DNA of 64,000 nucleotides from Chromobotia macracanthus (GCA_036877525.1 JAZGTH010000066.1:6732001-6796000), one strand, 5' to 3'. Numbered from the stretch's first letter, positions 23,101-31,800 are shown. Notes: generated by a model not told the origin, from the letters alone. Numbers and translations: made by a program.

Positions 23101-25572
23101 AAAAGAGGCAAGATTATTAAAATTCTGATCACATTGCTTACATGTCAAAAGCACATCCAGTTGGTCAAGATTTGCTGTAGCTAATGACGTAGTGAGTAGT
23201 TGGTGAGCGGAGTATGGAGGTGGGGGATTGTGTTCTGTTCTGTAGGTATCTAAACAGCCCTTTCCATTGTCCATGTTGGGCTTTGAATGTCTGTTATTTG
23301 GAATAAAGCCTAAAATGTTCTCTTTGGTTCTTTCTTGTTTATAGTGCAGGCTTCTAGGAACTTCTGAATGGTAATGATGCTGGCTGTTGTTCAGGTTACT
23401 GGATGATATCAATGCTTTATCCTGTTCCTGGTGATAAAACTGAGGGGACAGAACTTTTGAAACTTGGCTGTCATCAGAGTTGCTGTTGACAGAGTTTGTG
23501 GAGGCTGGGGAAAGTGAAGAGCATGTACTGCTAGAGGCTGGAATTTGAGTAGGTGAATGTGAAGGAGAGTCATATGGAGAAACCATCTTCAGGCCTACTG
23601 GTGCTACATGTAATGGAGGGTAGCTACAGTTTCTGGATGATGTCACAGGCACTGAGTGGTTAATTCCAAAATATAATGACTTGTTCTTGGTGTCACCCGT
23701 CTGACCTTGATTTGTATCCACCTTGTTTGTTAAATGACTGGGTGTAATTCTATTGCAACTTTGCTTGCTGCTGTCTTGCCTTTGGTTTGAGAAGCTCTCA
23801 GTTGTCTTTTTGTTGAGAAAGTTGTTAGAACTTTTCTGGCTGCTGTTTTTATGTGACTTACTGTCATCTTGCCAGTCTGATGGGCCTATCAAAAAAGTGA
23901 GGTGCTGATTGCTCAATTGCCTGGAAAGATCAATCCTGTTCTGGTTTGGCATGGCAGCTGTAAAGCGTATTTGCTGCCATGGCATACGGCTATTAATACC
24001 AATGGTTTGTCTCTGTTCTGGTAAAGTTTGGTACTGAAAAGGGTAAGGCGTTGAGGTGTGGTCTATGAGTGGTGGTGGAAAAGCTTTGATTGGTCCCTCC
24101 CATGGATGTGATACCCTGTTATGGTGTTTACTGACAGTTTTGTCAAGAGGCACTGAGCCAATGTGAATACCATTATGTGGAGGACTAATTACATGTGTCT
24201 GGGAGCTAGAACCTTGTGCAATATTTCTGATATGATGGACACTACCTTGAATAAGAACTCTCTGACTAGTGGTGCCATTTTTATTGTGGCAGCTTCTCTT
24301 GCCGCCTACTTCAAGACCTGTGTCTTGACTGTCTGTTGGATTAAAAGAATCAGCTTTATCTGAAACAGTCTTGCTCTGCTCTGATTGGCGAGTACTTGAT
24401 ACTGAGCTCTCATCATTGGCCGGAACAGGAGGAGGCACACCATGTGGAGCTGGCATGTACTGGGGTGGTTTAGCATGTGATGTGTATGATTGTCTGTCCT
24501 CTACCTGGTCATTACCAAACTGTGTGCTAGCTTGCATGACTTCATGACCTTCTGCAGAGGACTGAAAGGAAAAAGAATTATGTGACACCTGGTTAGGGTT
24601 AAGAGAAATATCCATGTAGTCTTGGGACTGGGTATTTTGATCGCAGGGGAAAGGATCCGAGGTGGATTCCTCTAACAAAGGGTATCCATACTGAAATGGC
24701 AAAGGCATGAAACTACCATTAGCCTTGTTTAAGTCCACAAGGTTGTTTGGCTTTTGTGAAGTAATGCCAAAATTGGCATTTCTAAAAGTCCTTTCTGGAG
24801 ACTGCCATGTGTCTGTTTCACTTAGTTGAAAGTCAGGAAATAAATTGTCATTGCCAGGTTGTGTGCTCTTGTTCTCGATTGGGCTGGATTTCTGTTGCTG
24901 TGGGGTTGATGGTGGATTCTGGTGAGCAGGCCCTCCAGAGGTGGAGCCAACTGCCTGTGAGGTATAGCTTTGAGAAGAAAGGTTGGGGGCGCCCTCCTGG
25001 AAACATCTGAACTGTAGTTCCTCCTGTTGCAGTTCTGCCTCTCGCTCTGGAATGCTTGGCACATGAAACCTGTAGCTGCCTGAGACAGGGCCTCTGCTAG
25101 ACTCAAGCTTCTTTGGAGGCGAGACTTTCTGCTGGGGATAGGCAATCCCGATTGTGGGATTTGAGCGTGGGTTTGTAATACTCAGTCTGTACAGCTGCTG
25201 TGGGTTGCCACGCTCTGCTTTCCCTGACTTTCTACTCTTGTCTCTATTTCGACTTTTGCCACTTGGAGACTGAGGGCTGTCCTTGCCGCTAGGCCACGTC
25301 CTGTTACTATTGAATGAATGATTCTGCAGTGACTTAAAATCAATCTTTCCAGCCTGCTGTGGCCGAATGACAGCTTCACGTTGCTGCGTGTTGTCTCTCT
25401 CTTTTTCTGCAAACTTAGCAAGATTGTTCATAGCCTGTGGCACCAGACTCACATTTTGAAAGTGCTCAGGGGACTCTTTTAAGCTTTTGTGCTCCACAGC
25501 ACTCTTATCTTGCTGTTTGGACTCATTATCCAGCTCTTTGGCAGCCAAGGACTGTTTAGTCTCTTCAGTCAT
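14176..25572 (-). CDS. znf469: ZNF469-like giant C2H2 zinc-finger protein, 3,798 aa
   Basis: One uninterrupted frame of 3,799 codons including a TAA stop, far beyond chance. The N-terminal region has the order I remember for vertebrate ZNF469: a PQQ-Y-R-L-x-I block near residue 125, then a CFQE motif near residue 190. Long Ser/Asn/Asp-rich, presumably disordered stretches separate sparse zinc fingers. Fingers: CxxC 811/814 with H827 and C831; C2452/2455-H2468/2473; C2971/2974-H2987/2991; C2999/3002-H3016/3021; C3031/3034-H3047/3051; C3173/3176-H3189/3193; C3201/3204-H3217/3222; C3254/3257-H3270/3274. Basic nuclear-localisation-like clusters lie near residues 1108 (GKRKRS), 2736 (RKRKK) and 3303 (SKKRK). 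Length is close to human ZNF469 (about 3.9 kaa), which is also essentially a single coding exon. The start is the first in-frame ATG not cut off by a stop; it has A at -3. Known role of the family: nuclear factor affecting extracellular-matrix and collagen gene expression; loss causes brittle cornea syndrome 1. DNA targets cannot be read from the sequence. A general giant zinc-finger paralogue is the alternative. Confidence 0.9.
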   Translation of the reverse strand: MTEETKQSLAAKELDNESKQQDKSAVEHKSLKESPEHFQNVSLVPQAMNNLAKFAEKERDNTQQREAVIRPQQAGKIDFKSLQNHSFNSNRTWPSGKDSPQSPSGKSRNRDKSRKSGKAERGNPQQLYRLSITNPRSNPTIGIAYPQQKVSPPKKLESSRGPVSGSYRFHVPSIPEREAELQQEELQFRCFQEGAPNLSSQSYTSQAVGSTSGGPAHQNPPSTPQQQKSSPIENKSTQPGNDNLFPDFQLSETDTWQSPERTFRNANFGITSQKPNNLVDLNKANGSFMPLPFQYGYPLLEESTSDPFPCDQNTQSQDYMDISLNPNQVSHNSFSFQSSAEGHEVMQASTQFGNDQVEDRQSYTSHAKPPQYMPAPHGVPPPVPANDESSVSSTRQSEQSKTVSDKADSFNPTDSQDTGLEVGGKRSCHNKNGTTSQRVLIQGSVHHIRNIAQGSSSQTHVISPPHNGIHIGSVPLDKTVSKHHNRVSHPWEGPIKAFPPPLIDHTSTPYPFQYQTLPEQRQTIGINSRMPWQQIRFTAAMPNQNRIDLSRQLSNQHLTFLIGPSDWQDDSKSHKNSSQKSSNNFLNKKTTESFSNQRQDSSKQSCNRITPSHLTNKVDTNQGQTGDTKNKSLYFGINHSVPVTSSRNCSYPPLHVAPVGLKMVSPYDSPSHSPTQIPASSSTCSSLSPASTNSVNSNSDDSQVSKVLSPQFYHQEQDKALISSSNLNNSQHHYHSEVPRSLHYKQERTKENILGFIPNNRHSKPNMDNGKGCLDTYRTEHNPPPPYSAHQLLTTSLATANLDQLDVLLTCKQCDQNFNNLASFLDHKQYCGQHTFAQNDLKDVPKVEDIRKFQTDHTKAMSSGSSYAILRSSSDLHLSLLGLNKNGEIVPDNETKGDIKDDPMKLMLPSAPLPDLEMEDPKLDSLITEALNGLGYQSDNAEIDSSFIDAFVDDDLTTTKCTSTRQTLTTKDSTVFEGRTNNELTCKTNDKYPFDSDLDSLSSDSKHTDNPFKEHESMLNEERLKTETAPGESQSQESSRHIEWETKKSEIKNEQEDDYGSKILLSSTFSARCGLKSLQSSTALVKTTCPRSTTVTRSPTAHKPITTEGKRKRSGGGSWSKELIHKIVQQKNKLHKLHVKGTKNMQFSLVMERVTPAVQTPTFREYDYVSDSDEDCEPVKIASQGRLSQSIRCKYTYTKECKGRIRADKNRESAWKQNKNECFEAKKTLDTSPSLIKDTPGHQRLRRRSSRSSTSSELSTSISICSDSISSPKSIDHTDSDSEKKTELQRNDHDSLELNGYEESPPRIRKESSTSLALTFTKNTKRYSTDKILLTEHKDSFTTSKCSSIICKTEETASERTMTKSTVSLARFKTTRVEIEEKGDHYGFETGILATTEEPFKKDYPKNITSPRGSGISLNPIETTNNRESSHVFKLKKDGVTSKGKSHKKRTNSSESSGAIFEKSNNDNPSREEARRSSSDPFSEAPPLCPSLMDKVCLSPSKIHDASPQKDGQCLMPYPSDHDQSLIKSPLSFDTTSMFGDLSVGGFENNLYPDITLAKESFSPSETTAEKKELFESSFSPYMEQRDWNLMVDVTPELPDEISQYKDDSDSNENKTNFNHVPFSLPEKLMDYNPNLNSNVSVDDLEIKRIVTELESQLQTAKLSSPPPLGSELPKQLTMSKFSPLRLDPESEDEDSSLEINCASENLPIAAPTDSQSALFSEPDLPWTSPLQFGLMCGQQGLHTPTHSSAINTPNDSGHDHLDIKDSTGLTDLNTENHSPLHIEDKAEKKFLDLSTSKSEEMLEHEMYTENLMKSLEVISDSLSSGFTSPHSSPNQECGVLEEHGKKDSEDSDHKDESKKVTSKNSEAELTEFSMETNTFSGQLEESTASDTAQSQSDNGTKATFHESNNVTHHNEELVVNEQQLAEGSFGSPQIKCFVDSSNKEKSAVSIYEHNDCESSVTQIEKAASDPMFDVKDSMDITQRIHFTKTTKLTTSKAENTMCVQERYKYDDKESAIVLESAKRNKHASYITGGTIDNPSNMDTQPSLSGIKSPCTEDHLSTHSQHSGFLEINSQQVASPKHISMVKDDHDCTDSVKRAMPNIALFPTQSECERNQQKNIEQSPTLLTVTPPQEFACNSIQSPSELGDNSTGGLNDFSTITPALSENRPALDNKNSEDINTGRSLDSFDSPATELDNSFIPHLDLVEITESKMSSPGTMLAVGRISKQPLGETCERTEALDGSQGKGTLYDFKLSPLNYSETCFNDYNFTSKCLNKGEDQSNIKSTSTDNFLPSSPPHNTNEHKPNIPGHMIRLDIPDITLNDNMNHNDIKYSSIPTSCNNFDKVTPVDSVQFTKLNQSDMNASHVPLETDFMDMNLSLLTKDSKSLTNQMIPNEHDALVRSTMLDKEKKTKSIDRTCPPVQNEGQCLKPSETKTSSKKGGTQNAVQGKFQCEICAMFFRTLPGLKRHKAMKHVVKAEGIPIENVTTSSQAFMSIYHVSHPMEKALKDSMDAMGPGALLNTDISKISIGHGKQVDPPMMFEGITSDVGTSNISGNHGLDQAPVNEKANNNSTAKNNNMDISSEMFAPKLVKQGSFSDEMLSILKTDILQGISPNFPSMVQQNCPTSLEKQGLNSSHSYQEVSEEQKSKETVSTKQQESESTFTSRSTLYKKGAVYDDVICDINHKYVHTDAVHYTLNDVKHENCSPREDSHTLTGSSGLRPDLKVVFEDELFPRNDDRKRKKCARVYGKSNKKQKLSCFVLEYPPTNAFIDKYEEPKENKMGQMFTNDTNDHCEYDTISMDDANMLEMCHKSTVQSAIENACHSNDDLINHQRGFEENVETGIREFLCETEDTIIQPIVHQDESQGTVLENTVSSVSQQDCKPDISTTTCPLRLVSVQDASHSPSIEMPNLNTTIQLPVPFFEPRMDMPLVEPIVDAEIMDPVRLDKKPIERKCRKRIEPGLKPKDKQYKCKVCFTWFLTLGELDFHKLSHNPSPPPTCYMCVQRKFSSREQLRDHLREKHAKNKAGVWTCGMCLKEISDVWMYNEHLREHASQFARRGQTQSSLLDMPGCFMQENAVKNFISSIMQHRSSRPAKGDNVNQSSKEERRCLSDGNGQESKLTDEFDSTALKTKMNIGGGGKHCALTTLEVLPKAETSSKNAEMHPNCKDPSRDCHHCGKQFPKPFKLQRHLVVHSLQKIFLCNKCPVSYQEAKELKDHLKNEHEDTDEPDSKHTTLYTCELCADVMHVIKKSFICSTCNYTFSKKEQFDRHMEKHLAGGNKIFKFRGVVRPCKPFNSKDDKPDMPPSKKRKATESSSDNGYVGKVSLNLNKHTDMQGMNSMLPITDDTPLNSTDKLSTETNTSVKIEDVAEDFLEVARDIPQCLVQKDSTEQTLPTTELKEEDSNCSLSQDCETRELNSIDKGALTEICDVKIEDDCCAIPTMLLVSENNLIENNTKDSRDTLENNIPVSLERATEQTETQDSNPQTIPVCSQMNVILPNQDIQVLSSYNDFDLSCMKQSSSETNQLKQDQTIKESFSIKRNENKQDVDTAFHYEQPTTGLVKQITVVRSDDNLKQGFENNPKCLSTTDAALSQSRHTNIPHSSATSEDKDSARQQKKRKELKMPHSSQRTPSPTARENLGIDPRVKKKFRPNRCENIDGQRKTDLPNDYPVLTSVKDDTTSNKIVYKNKMVSSNLGLQLKKGSVDSFSPKKVEIVRHFNGDCKGKKSIPGRPIHSPSSRMSTLNNAVNKSRPKPGVRPIETHSYRTAESQNNLLSQLFGQRLTSFKIPLRKDTSESIN
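15751..16056 (-). other. C-terminal zinc finger cluster of ZNF469, residues 3173-3274
   Basis: Finger C3173/C3176/H3189/H3193 is the most canonical of the protein and is followed closely by C3201/C3204/H3217/H3222. After an acidic spacer comes an extra CxxC pair (C3238, C3241) and then C3254/C3257/H3270/H3274. The extra pair has no histidines of its own at finger spacing, so it is either half a degenerate finger or forms a Cys4 knuckle with C3254/C3257. A basic stretch (SKKRK, near residue 3303) follows and could serve as a nuclear localisation signal. Confidence 0.75.
16420..16662 (-). other. Zinc finger triplet of ZNF469, residues 2971-3051
   Basis: Three fingers in close succession: C2971/C2974/H2987/H2991, C2999/C3002/H3016/H3021 and C3031/C3034/H3047/H3051. 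The linkers are not the canonical TGEKP type: the first is a proline-rich seven-residue spacer and the second a nine-residue KN/GV spacer. The third finger lacks the usual aromatic core residue after the second cysteine (LKEI). Closely spaced fingers make this the best candidate for nucleic-acid binding, by analogy with C2H2 proteins. Confidence 0.8.
18154..18219 (-). other. Zinc finger 2 of ZNF469, residues 2452-2473
   Basis: Classical CxxC-x12-H-x4-H layout (C2452, C2455, H2468, H2473) with core F2459 and L2465. It stands alone between long disordered stretches. The sequence just before the first cysteine is a short basic and polar linker, so it is not part of a tandem DNA-reading array. 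Confidence 0.8.
23080..23142 (-). other. Zinc finger 1 of ZNF469 (C2HC type), residues 811-831
   Basis: Encoded residues follow CxxC-x12-H-x3-C: C811, C814, H827, C831. Hydrophobic positions F818 and L821/F824 sit where a C2H2 finger has its core. The last ligand is cysteine rather than histidine. It is isolated from the other fingers by about 1,600 residues of low-complexity sequence. C2HC fingers more often bind proteins than DNA in known families, so a protein-interaction role is possible but only inferred. Confidence 0.7.
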
Positions 25573-25755
25573 GATGCCGGTGTGGCTAGTTCAGCATGCT
25601 GGTCCTTATCTGCACAGGCTGCGACATGGACACATCATGTTCCAGTCAGAATCAACAGGCCTCCAGTAACAGAAGCTCGAAGCACAGGATTATTTTTCTC
25701 TCTCTTATCTCTTCATTTCCCTGATGATTGAATGCTCATCCATCATCTTGGAGTT
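25573..25755 (-). other. znf469: 5'UTR portion of the znf469 coding exon, with upstream ORFs
   Basis: On the minus strand a polypyrimidine tract (TTTTTATCCTTTCTGCTCC) ends in TTTGCAG at 25758-25756, an excellent 3' splice site. Exon sequence would begin at 25755. Between there and the main ATG are several short upstream ORFs: an ATG-ATG start at 25746 ending in TAA after 13 codons, an ATG-ATG start at 25638 ending in TAA after 10 codons, and overlapping ORFs in other frames (for example from 25627, ending in TAG). The two ATG-ATG ORFs share the main frame but stop before it, so they do not extend the protein. They could damp translation. The exon upstream of this splice site is not identified. 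Confidence 0.7.
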
Positions 25756-25784
25756 CTGCAAATGGAGCAGAAAGGATAAAAATG
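25756..25784 (-). other. 3' splice site upstream of znf469 coding exon
   Basis: Minus-strand sequence is pyrimidine-rich for about 20 bases and ends in TTTGCAG directly before the AACTCC exon start. It is the only strong acceptor close to the start codon and explains why in-frame stops precede the initiator ATG. It implies a spliced 5' leader. Confidence 0.65.
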
Positions 25785-27862
25785 TCAATTAAGATTCTGT
25801 GCACAATATATTTCCAAAGCATTTGATAGGATGCTATAAATCAGCAATTCTCCCAAAATGCTATACAATACAAAAAAGTAATAATACATGAATAAAAGGT
25901 GAATGTAAAATAAATTATATACATGAAAGCAGCAAACTGACAGAAATTAGAATGTATTATTTTGGAGCAGTATGATAAGACTCCAAGCAATTTTATTTCT
26001 CACCTTAAGGGGGCACAACTGCATCAGTTTTTTGCATCGGCCACACATACTAGACTTCTACCTCATTCAGACAAATCAACCAGCATTGCAATTTAAAGCA
26101 TGAAACTGTACACAAATTACTTGTATTAAAATATACAAGATGCTGTGTATTAAAATATTACGCAGCTCCAGTTAAAAAACCTTTATGGGTGCTCTAGACA
26201 TTTGCTTATTTTCAGGTTCACTTTGACCAAGATCATTTCTCTAGACTATAAGCATCTGTTTTGGCAGCAGAGTGTAATTTCTCTGCTTAGAATATTTATG
26301 TTGTTCACCCCCTTCTCCAAAAAGTTAGATGTCCAGGCAACCTGTAATTGATTTTTGTAAACTGTGGTGTTTAATGTAATTTGAGGATGGAGTGATAGAA
26401 TATCACAGGTCAGTACTTGCCTCTCTGTCTCTCAAAGATGCACACACACAGGAGGAAAAGCTGTCATACCTTCCTTTGGGGAACTAAGTGTGAATGTAAC
26501 CCATATCAACTATATGAAAAGTATGACTTTTTAGCAGTTTACTTTGCAGTAGCTGTTTTTGGTTCACTTCTAGGGGCAACAAATTTTGGACCTGATCATG
26601 TGATCTATCCTCCCTTGTGGCACATACAACCTGACATACATAATAGATTGGTTAAGACCCAAATAAAGAGCACCAACAATAATTATGTGTCATATGGCAG
26701 GAAACTCAGTGGGAAACAGCAGCAGGCTGCTTTCACTTATTCTGACCCTAACCTTCTATCTCATTCATGCCTCCTGAAATAAGTGCACTGCTGTTTACAA
26801 TTCAAAGGTGGTTTGTAGTGCAATTGGCAGAAAATAAACAAAAACAGGCTTTACAGAAAATTTAATCTATTAAGATATATTTTTATTTCCACCATTTTAG
26901 ATGCCATTACCTCTGGTCTCCTGCACAGATTTATTCTGCATTCACTGTGTTTTCTGTCAAAATGTTTACAGAATATTAAGACATGCAAACTACACATTGG
27001 ATTTCTTTGGGAGCAAATTGAAGATTCTTACAGACAGGTAATTCATAACTGTAAATGTACTGTGATTTTTTCACTAGTAAAGTATGACAGTATGATAAGG
27101 GTGTCGCATAACATACCTTGACCAGGTACAGAACCCTAAGGCACAAAAAAAAATTACACAGTAACTTTTAGAGACACTGATGTTAGTATCCTACTGGCAA
27201 AGAATTCTGGAAATGAAAGACCATGTAAATCAATCTATCTCCACTGTTTCACTCCGAAGAAAGCATTCGATTAAAGTTGACTTCTCATGCCCAAGCATAT
27301 CAGTCTCTGTCATTTCATAGATAATAGACTCATTTAAACAGAATATTGAAGGATGGTAAAAAGATAAAGCTTTCCAAATAAAAGTGAGCTGCAAATTCTT
27401 TAAACAACTGGAGCTGTATTCTGCAATTTTGGCTGACTGTCCTTACCTCAGACTACATAACAAAAGCACAACAGCTATGAAAAACTGCTGCTCTGCAGAT
27501 ATTATCTAAATATAATCACCTATTTGTCAGTTATTTACATTATTTGCAAAGTTATTTACATTCCCCACACTTTGCATGCAAGATTATTAAATATTTCTAC
27601 AACCAAAATTTCACAATGGTCTTAGTTACCAGTAAACCGTGTTAAAATCCATTCCACAGTGGAATGGAATCCAATGCTATAGCTTTTGTATCAATGCAGA
27701 AAATGTGACATTAAAAATACAGGATGAGATGTACAGTACTGTAATAATAAATAACCCTAAAAACTGACAAAACTGATCCATAATTCTATTTAATAAGAAG
27801 AAAAACATAGTGGGACTTAAGCCCTGTCATCATGCAAATTAGATTGCAGTCAGCTTGAGGAA
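25785..27862. other. Intron of znf469 leader, no coding exon recognised
   Basis: Sequence upstream of the splice acceptor. A 121-codon open stretch at 26417-26782 on the plus strand resembles no family and has random composition. A good minus-strand 5' splice-site match (GTCTGAG/GTAAGGAC) lies at about 27443-27452, but no exon context supports it. Confidence 0.5.
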
Positions 27863-27932
27863 GATCACCTAAAAATTCATTCAGTTATCATTTGCTCACC
27901 TTTGTTGTCCTAAACCTATTGACTTCTTTAGG
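27863..27932 (+). mobile_element. Foldback-type MITE arm, left
   Basis: Reads tcacctaaaaattcattcag, then ttatcatttgctcacctttg and ttgtcctaaacctat. This is a diverged copy of the very common cyprinid terminal motif TCACCCAAAAATGAAAATTC...TTGTTCCAAACCTGTATGA. The matching inverted arm is at 28756-28812. Confidence 0.6.
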
Positions 27933-28089
27933 TAACTGAGAGAATTTTCATTCATCATTCACAGTAATTGCTCTGACAAACAATCAGAGAGCTTATAGGA
28001 TCTTTACTTCCCATGATTTTGTACAACATTAGAGCCACTGTTAAACTGAACAGCTACATTTTCTTCAAGTCTGTGTTCAGAGCCACACT

Positions 28090-28490
28090 TCTCAAAGGTT
28101 TTATCTCTTCCATTCTGTCCTCCACCTGGCTCTGGTATTTAGCAGGTTGGTCTGGAGTCCGAGTTGTGCCTGGGTTTGGATCTGACTGTGAAAAGTCACA
28201 TCCCCCCTTCAGCTCCCGTCAAAGTCAAAGCTGGAGTGTCTGCCTTATTCCCTTGCGGCCTGGAAAATGACTCAACTCAACTGCTGGGAGCACCCTGCAG
28301 AGGCGATGCTTGATCTGGCCCAGAGCCATACATCACGTCCCCCTCTGTGTTTGCCCAGGCTGGCCAGCCCCCTTGAAATAGCCACAGAGCTGCATCTGAC
28401 AACAAAGACTGCAGTTGCGGGGATAGCAGGGGCCTACTAGAAGTATCACCAAAGCCAGAGCTGTCAGCATACAAAGAAAGCTGGGTCATT
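28090..28490. promoter_or_regulatory. GC-richer block between MITE arms, candidate conserved element
   Basis: A non-repetitive stretch of visibly higher GC than its flanks, lying between two inverted MITE arms. Open frames on both strands are short and unrecognisable. Candidate for an intronic regulatory element or captured sequence; weak evidence. Confidence 0.2.
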
Positions 28491-28755
28491 TATATCCTCA
28501 CAACTGTCAGTTTGACTTCCCCACCCTATTTCCACTCTTCCTGTAGCCAACCCGTGCCACACACAGACCCTAAATTAATGCCTTTATAACAGTTCCATAC
28601 ACTATTTAAACAAATAGTTTACATGCCCAACATAATACATAGTACAGCAACTTGTCTTATTTTTTACATAAATCAGATCATTACAAACTTTGATTTGTAT
28701 GATTTTCTTTTATCTGTTCAAGTTCAAGAAGATCAGTATAGAACGAATATACAAA

Positions 28756-28812
28756 ATATTGGTTTGGAACAACATGAGGGTAAGTGAATGATGATTTTGT
28801 GTCACTTTAAAG
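28756..28812 (-). mobile_element. Foldback-type MITE arm, right
   Basis: Reads attggtttggaacaacatga, then gggtaagtgaatgatgattt, the reverse-complement form of the same cyprinid terminal repeat as 27863-27932. The arms are about 820 bases apart, longer than typical short foldback elements. They are either two independent insertions or one element with extra sequence between its arms. Confidence 0.65.
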
Positions 28813-31800
28813 TGTACTTTAATAAAATACTAGGTATTTGGTAAGCTGACTTTTTTTAAAACACAAAGATTTAAATTTATGAAAGTTTGTCCTAGAAATA
28901 AAGAATGGTCACTGCACTTTTCATTGCAAAGTATGACTTGATATCAAATCCCGTGAGAGTTGTCTGAAAATGGCTCCATAAAACAGCATTTTAAGCAGTT
29001 TTATAAGTCAATTAAGGCAAGCCTGTGTGTTCCACAGCCCGGGTGTCAAATCAGCCTGCCCACACAAACTACCAAAAGCTCCATATGGTCGTACCACACG
29101 CGCACCCACATGGCGCTTAGGGCCTGGGGGGGATAAGGGTTTGGTTTGTGTGTGTTTGTGCATTGAATCATAAATATAAACGTCTCTCAGCACGGTGCTA
29201 TCTAAAATGTTAATGATGCTAACATTGTTTTCCTTAGAGGAAAGGTAAAACTGTTTAAATGTCTTTCTGTAAAGCTTAATTTCCTAGGATTTTTTCCCCT
29301 TTTCTCCCTGCACAATCTATGTAGTTTGCACCAGAGCAGTTTATACCTCAGAGGAAATATCATGTCAGATATCATCTCCAATTAAACCTCTGTTAGTCTT
29401 CTGTCTTTTATCCCTTGGTGATCCTTCTATTTAATACGGCATACGGCACTCAAGCAATCCCCTGTCCATTACTTAGCTGCAAATGAATTATAAATAGTCT
29501 TTATAACCTTGAGATGTGAACTCTTGGGGCTTGGGATGATTTGTTTGTTACTAATGGTATTGATTTTACTCCTGTGTGTGTAACCAAGGCTAAATTCTGA
29601 TAAATGTACACATGATTCAAGCCTAATACAGTGCACCCCAACTTCCCAGCCAGCATGAACAATATGTTACAAGAAGCCAAAACTGTAATTTCCACTGAGA
29701 AAGAAAATACTGGAACTAGACAAATGAAAAAGAAACTGACATGGTGCGCCAGAAGCCTATAGTGACAAAATGTCCATCTTTATGCTCACACACTTTTCTG
29801 AATTTTTTTCACAGCCTTACAGGTGACCCAGTTTGTAATGCTCATCACTGAATTTGTGCTCTTCACACAACACGTATGGGAGACTCAATTCCATTAGTTC
29901 AGCAAAGCTATGAATACTTTATCTAACATCTAGTAAGCATAAAAACACATAACACACAAGTATTAGGTACAACAGTCATTTTTGTAGTTAGGTTGAGCTA
30001 TTTTTCATGTATACTTAATCAATGTTTTCTTGCATATTTATATGATTTTCTTCCTAATGGAGTTCACATGCAATGCTTCTTTAGAATTTGGCTGAAAAGG
30101 GTATCTTACCTTTTGAAACAGCCCTCAGTTTGTGTGGTACCTTAAAATGCTGCTTACGTAGGTAACTCACTAGGTTTTGGAACAGAACCAGACATTATTA
30201 CGGGCATTTATTTACCATCTACAGGATGCTCTACAGGGGTTCAACTGGCATTTGTAGAAATAGTAAACAGGCTTTCAGAGTGAGCTCCAAAAACAAAGAA
30301 GGGTCCATCTGGGACACCGCTGCTCAAAACAGCACATCCTCTAGATCCCTGCACCTTTACACACAAAGGCTCCTTGTATCTCTCTGTAAGCCAATAAGGA
30401 GTGTTGGGTGGCCTCTCTGACACTGGCGGCTTTTTCCAGATGCTCACTGTGGCAAAATATCTTCTTAAAGTAGCCTGCCAGACAGGAGAGAATAAGAAAG
30501 AAGACAAGGAAAAGAAGATTGGGGAAGGTTTGGAAGATTATGGCAGACCCTCTTGGGATGATGTGACTGCCTCTTATTTCGCAGGTAGCAGCTAAATCAC
30601 TTTAAGTCTGCACTGCTTACGCCAAATACATAGCAACTAGTTAAATGAGTGCCAGTTTACACCCACACACTTGGCTTTTTACCAGACAAAGAGACGATTG
30701 GACTGACCTTCAAAGGGAGACATTATTTAAGCATCCATTATTTAAGCAATTAATTTTGGAGTTTAATATCAACAATGGGAGGTGGCACTTTTCAGTATGC
30801 TGCAAGCATTCTGATGTAAATCAAGAGGAATAATTCCTCATGAAACTTAAAAATAGCTCTCATTTGGCCAAATTGATGTCTTTGATATGCAGATATTAAA
30901 GAACATTAACAGTAACTCTAAAGTAAACACAGCTGCTGTAGCTTGCAAACCCATTTATTTTTAACATTGGCTGTGCACGCTAGCAAACGGGTACCAGAAG
31001 GAAGTATGAGATTTAGTCTCAGTCAGGGAGTTTCTTTTATCGAAAGTTATATTTTGGGATACTACGGGAACACCGTCAGTAGACGCTTACCTCATGGTTC
31101 TCAGAAATATTGCGCAACATGAAAAGACAATTTAGAGAAATGTATGAGGTTGCATGTGTGCATTTGTATATGTCATATTGTGTAAACCAAAGCGTAATTC
31201 CAGAAGCTCTCCTTGTACCCCCTCCAAACTTTCCTTTTCAACCCCCACGTTAGACCAGACCAGTTTTACTACCATGTAATTTCTGCCCAACCACAACATT
31301 CCATAAACATGATGGAATCTTTGTTTCAAACAGTATAAAAAGAGATTTCTCCCATTTTTGACACAATTTCCCAGAGGCCTGCAAGGATATGGAACATTAC
31401 TTATGAGTTGTGCACGAGCAAGTGGGGAAATGTCTTGGTTCAACAAAAGACATTTAAACTAACAAGACATTATTCAGTTGAGAAGGTCAGTCTCCTAGGT
31501 TCATTATGAACCCATTGACCTCAAACATTATTAGTGATAATTAAGGCCTTTAAAACATCAACCTCCACTGTTTTCTCTTATCGAAAAGGATCTGTCGCTG
31601 TGTGGAATAAGCTTAATTTTAATAACCATAAAATGAACTTTGTCAAAGAGGAAGGGAGTGATACATGATCTCCGCTAATGACCAATATGTCCCCAAACGC
31701 TCTGAACTGGATACACACAATATCTTCAATCACTTAGCGAAGCTACAAAGAACTCCATCTGCGCTCTGCATGGGATGCTGTTTATTCATTAATATATTAC

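Noticed and set aside
26417..26782. 121-codon plus-strand frame
   Set aside because: No homology recognised, no splice or promoter support, random-looking composition in AT-rich intron.
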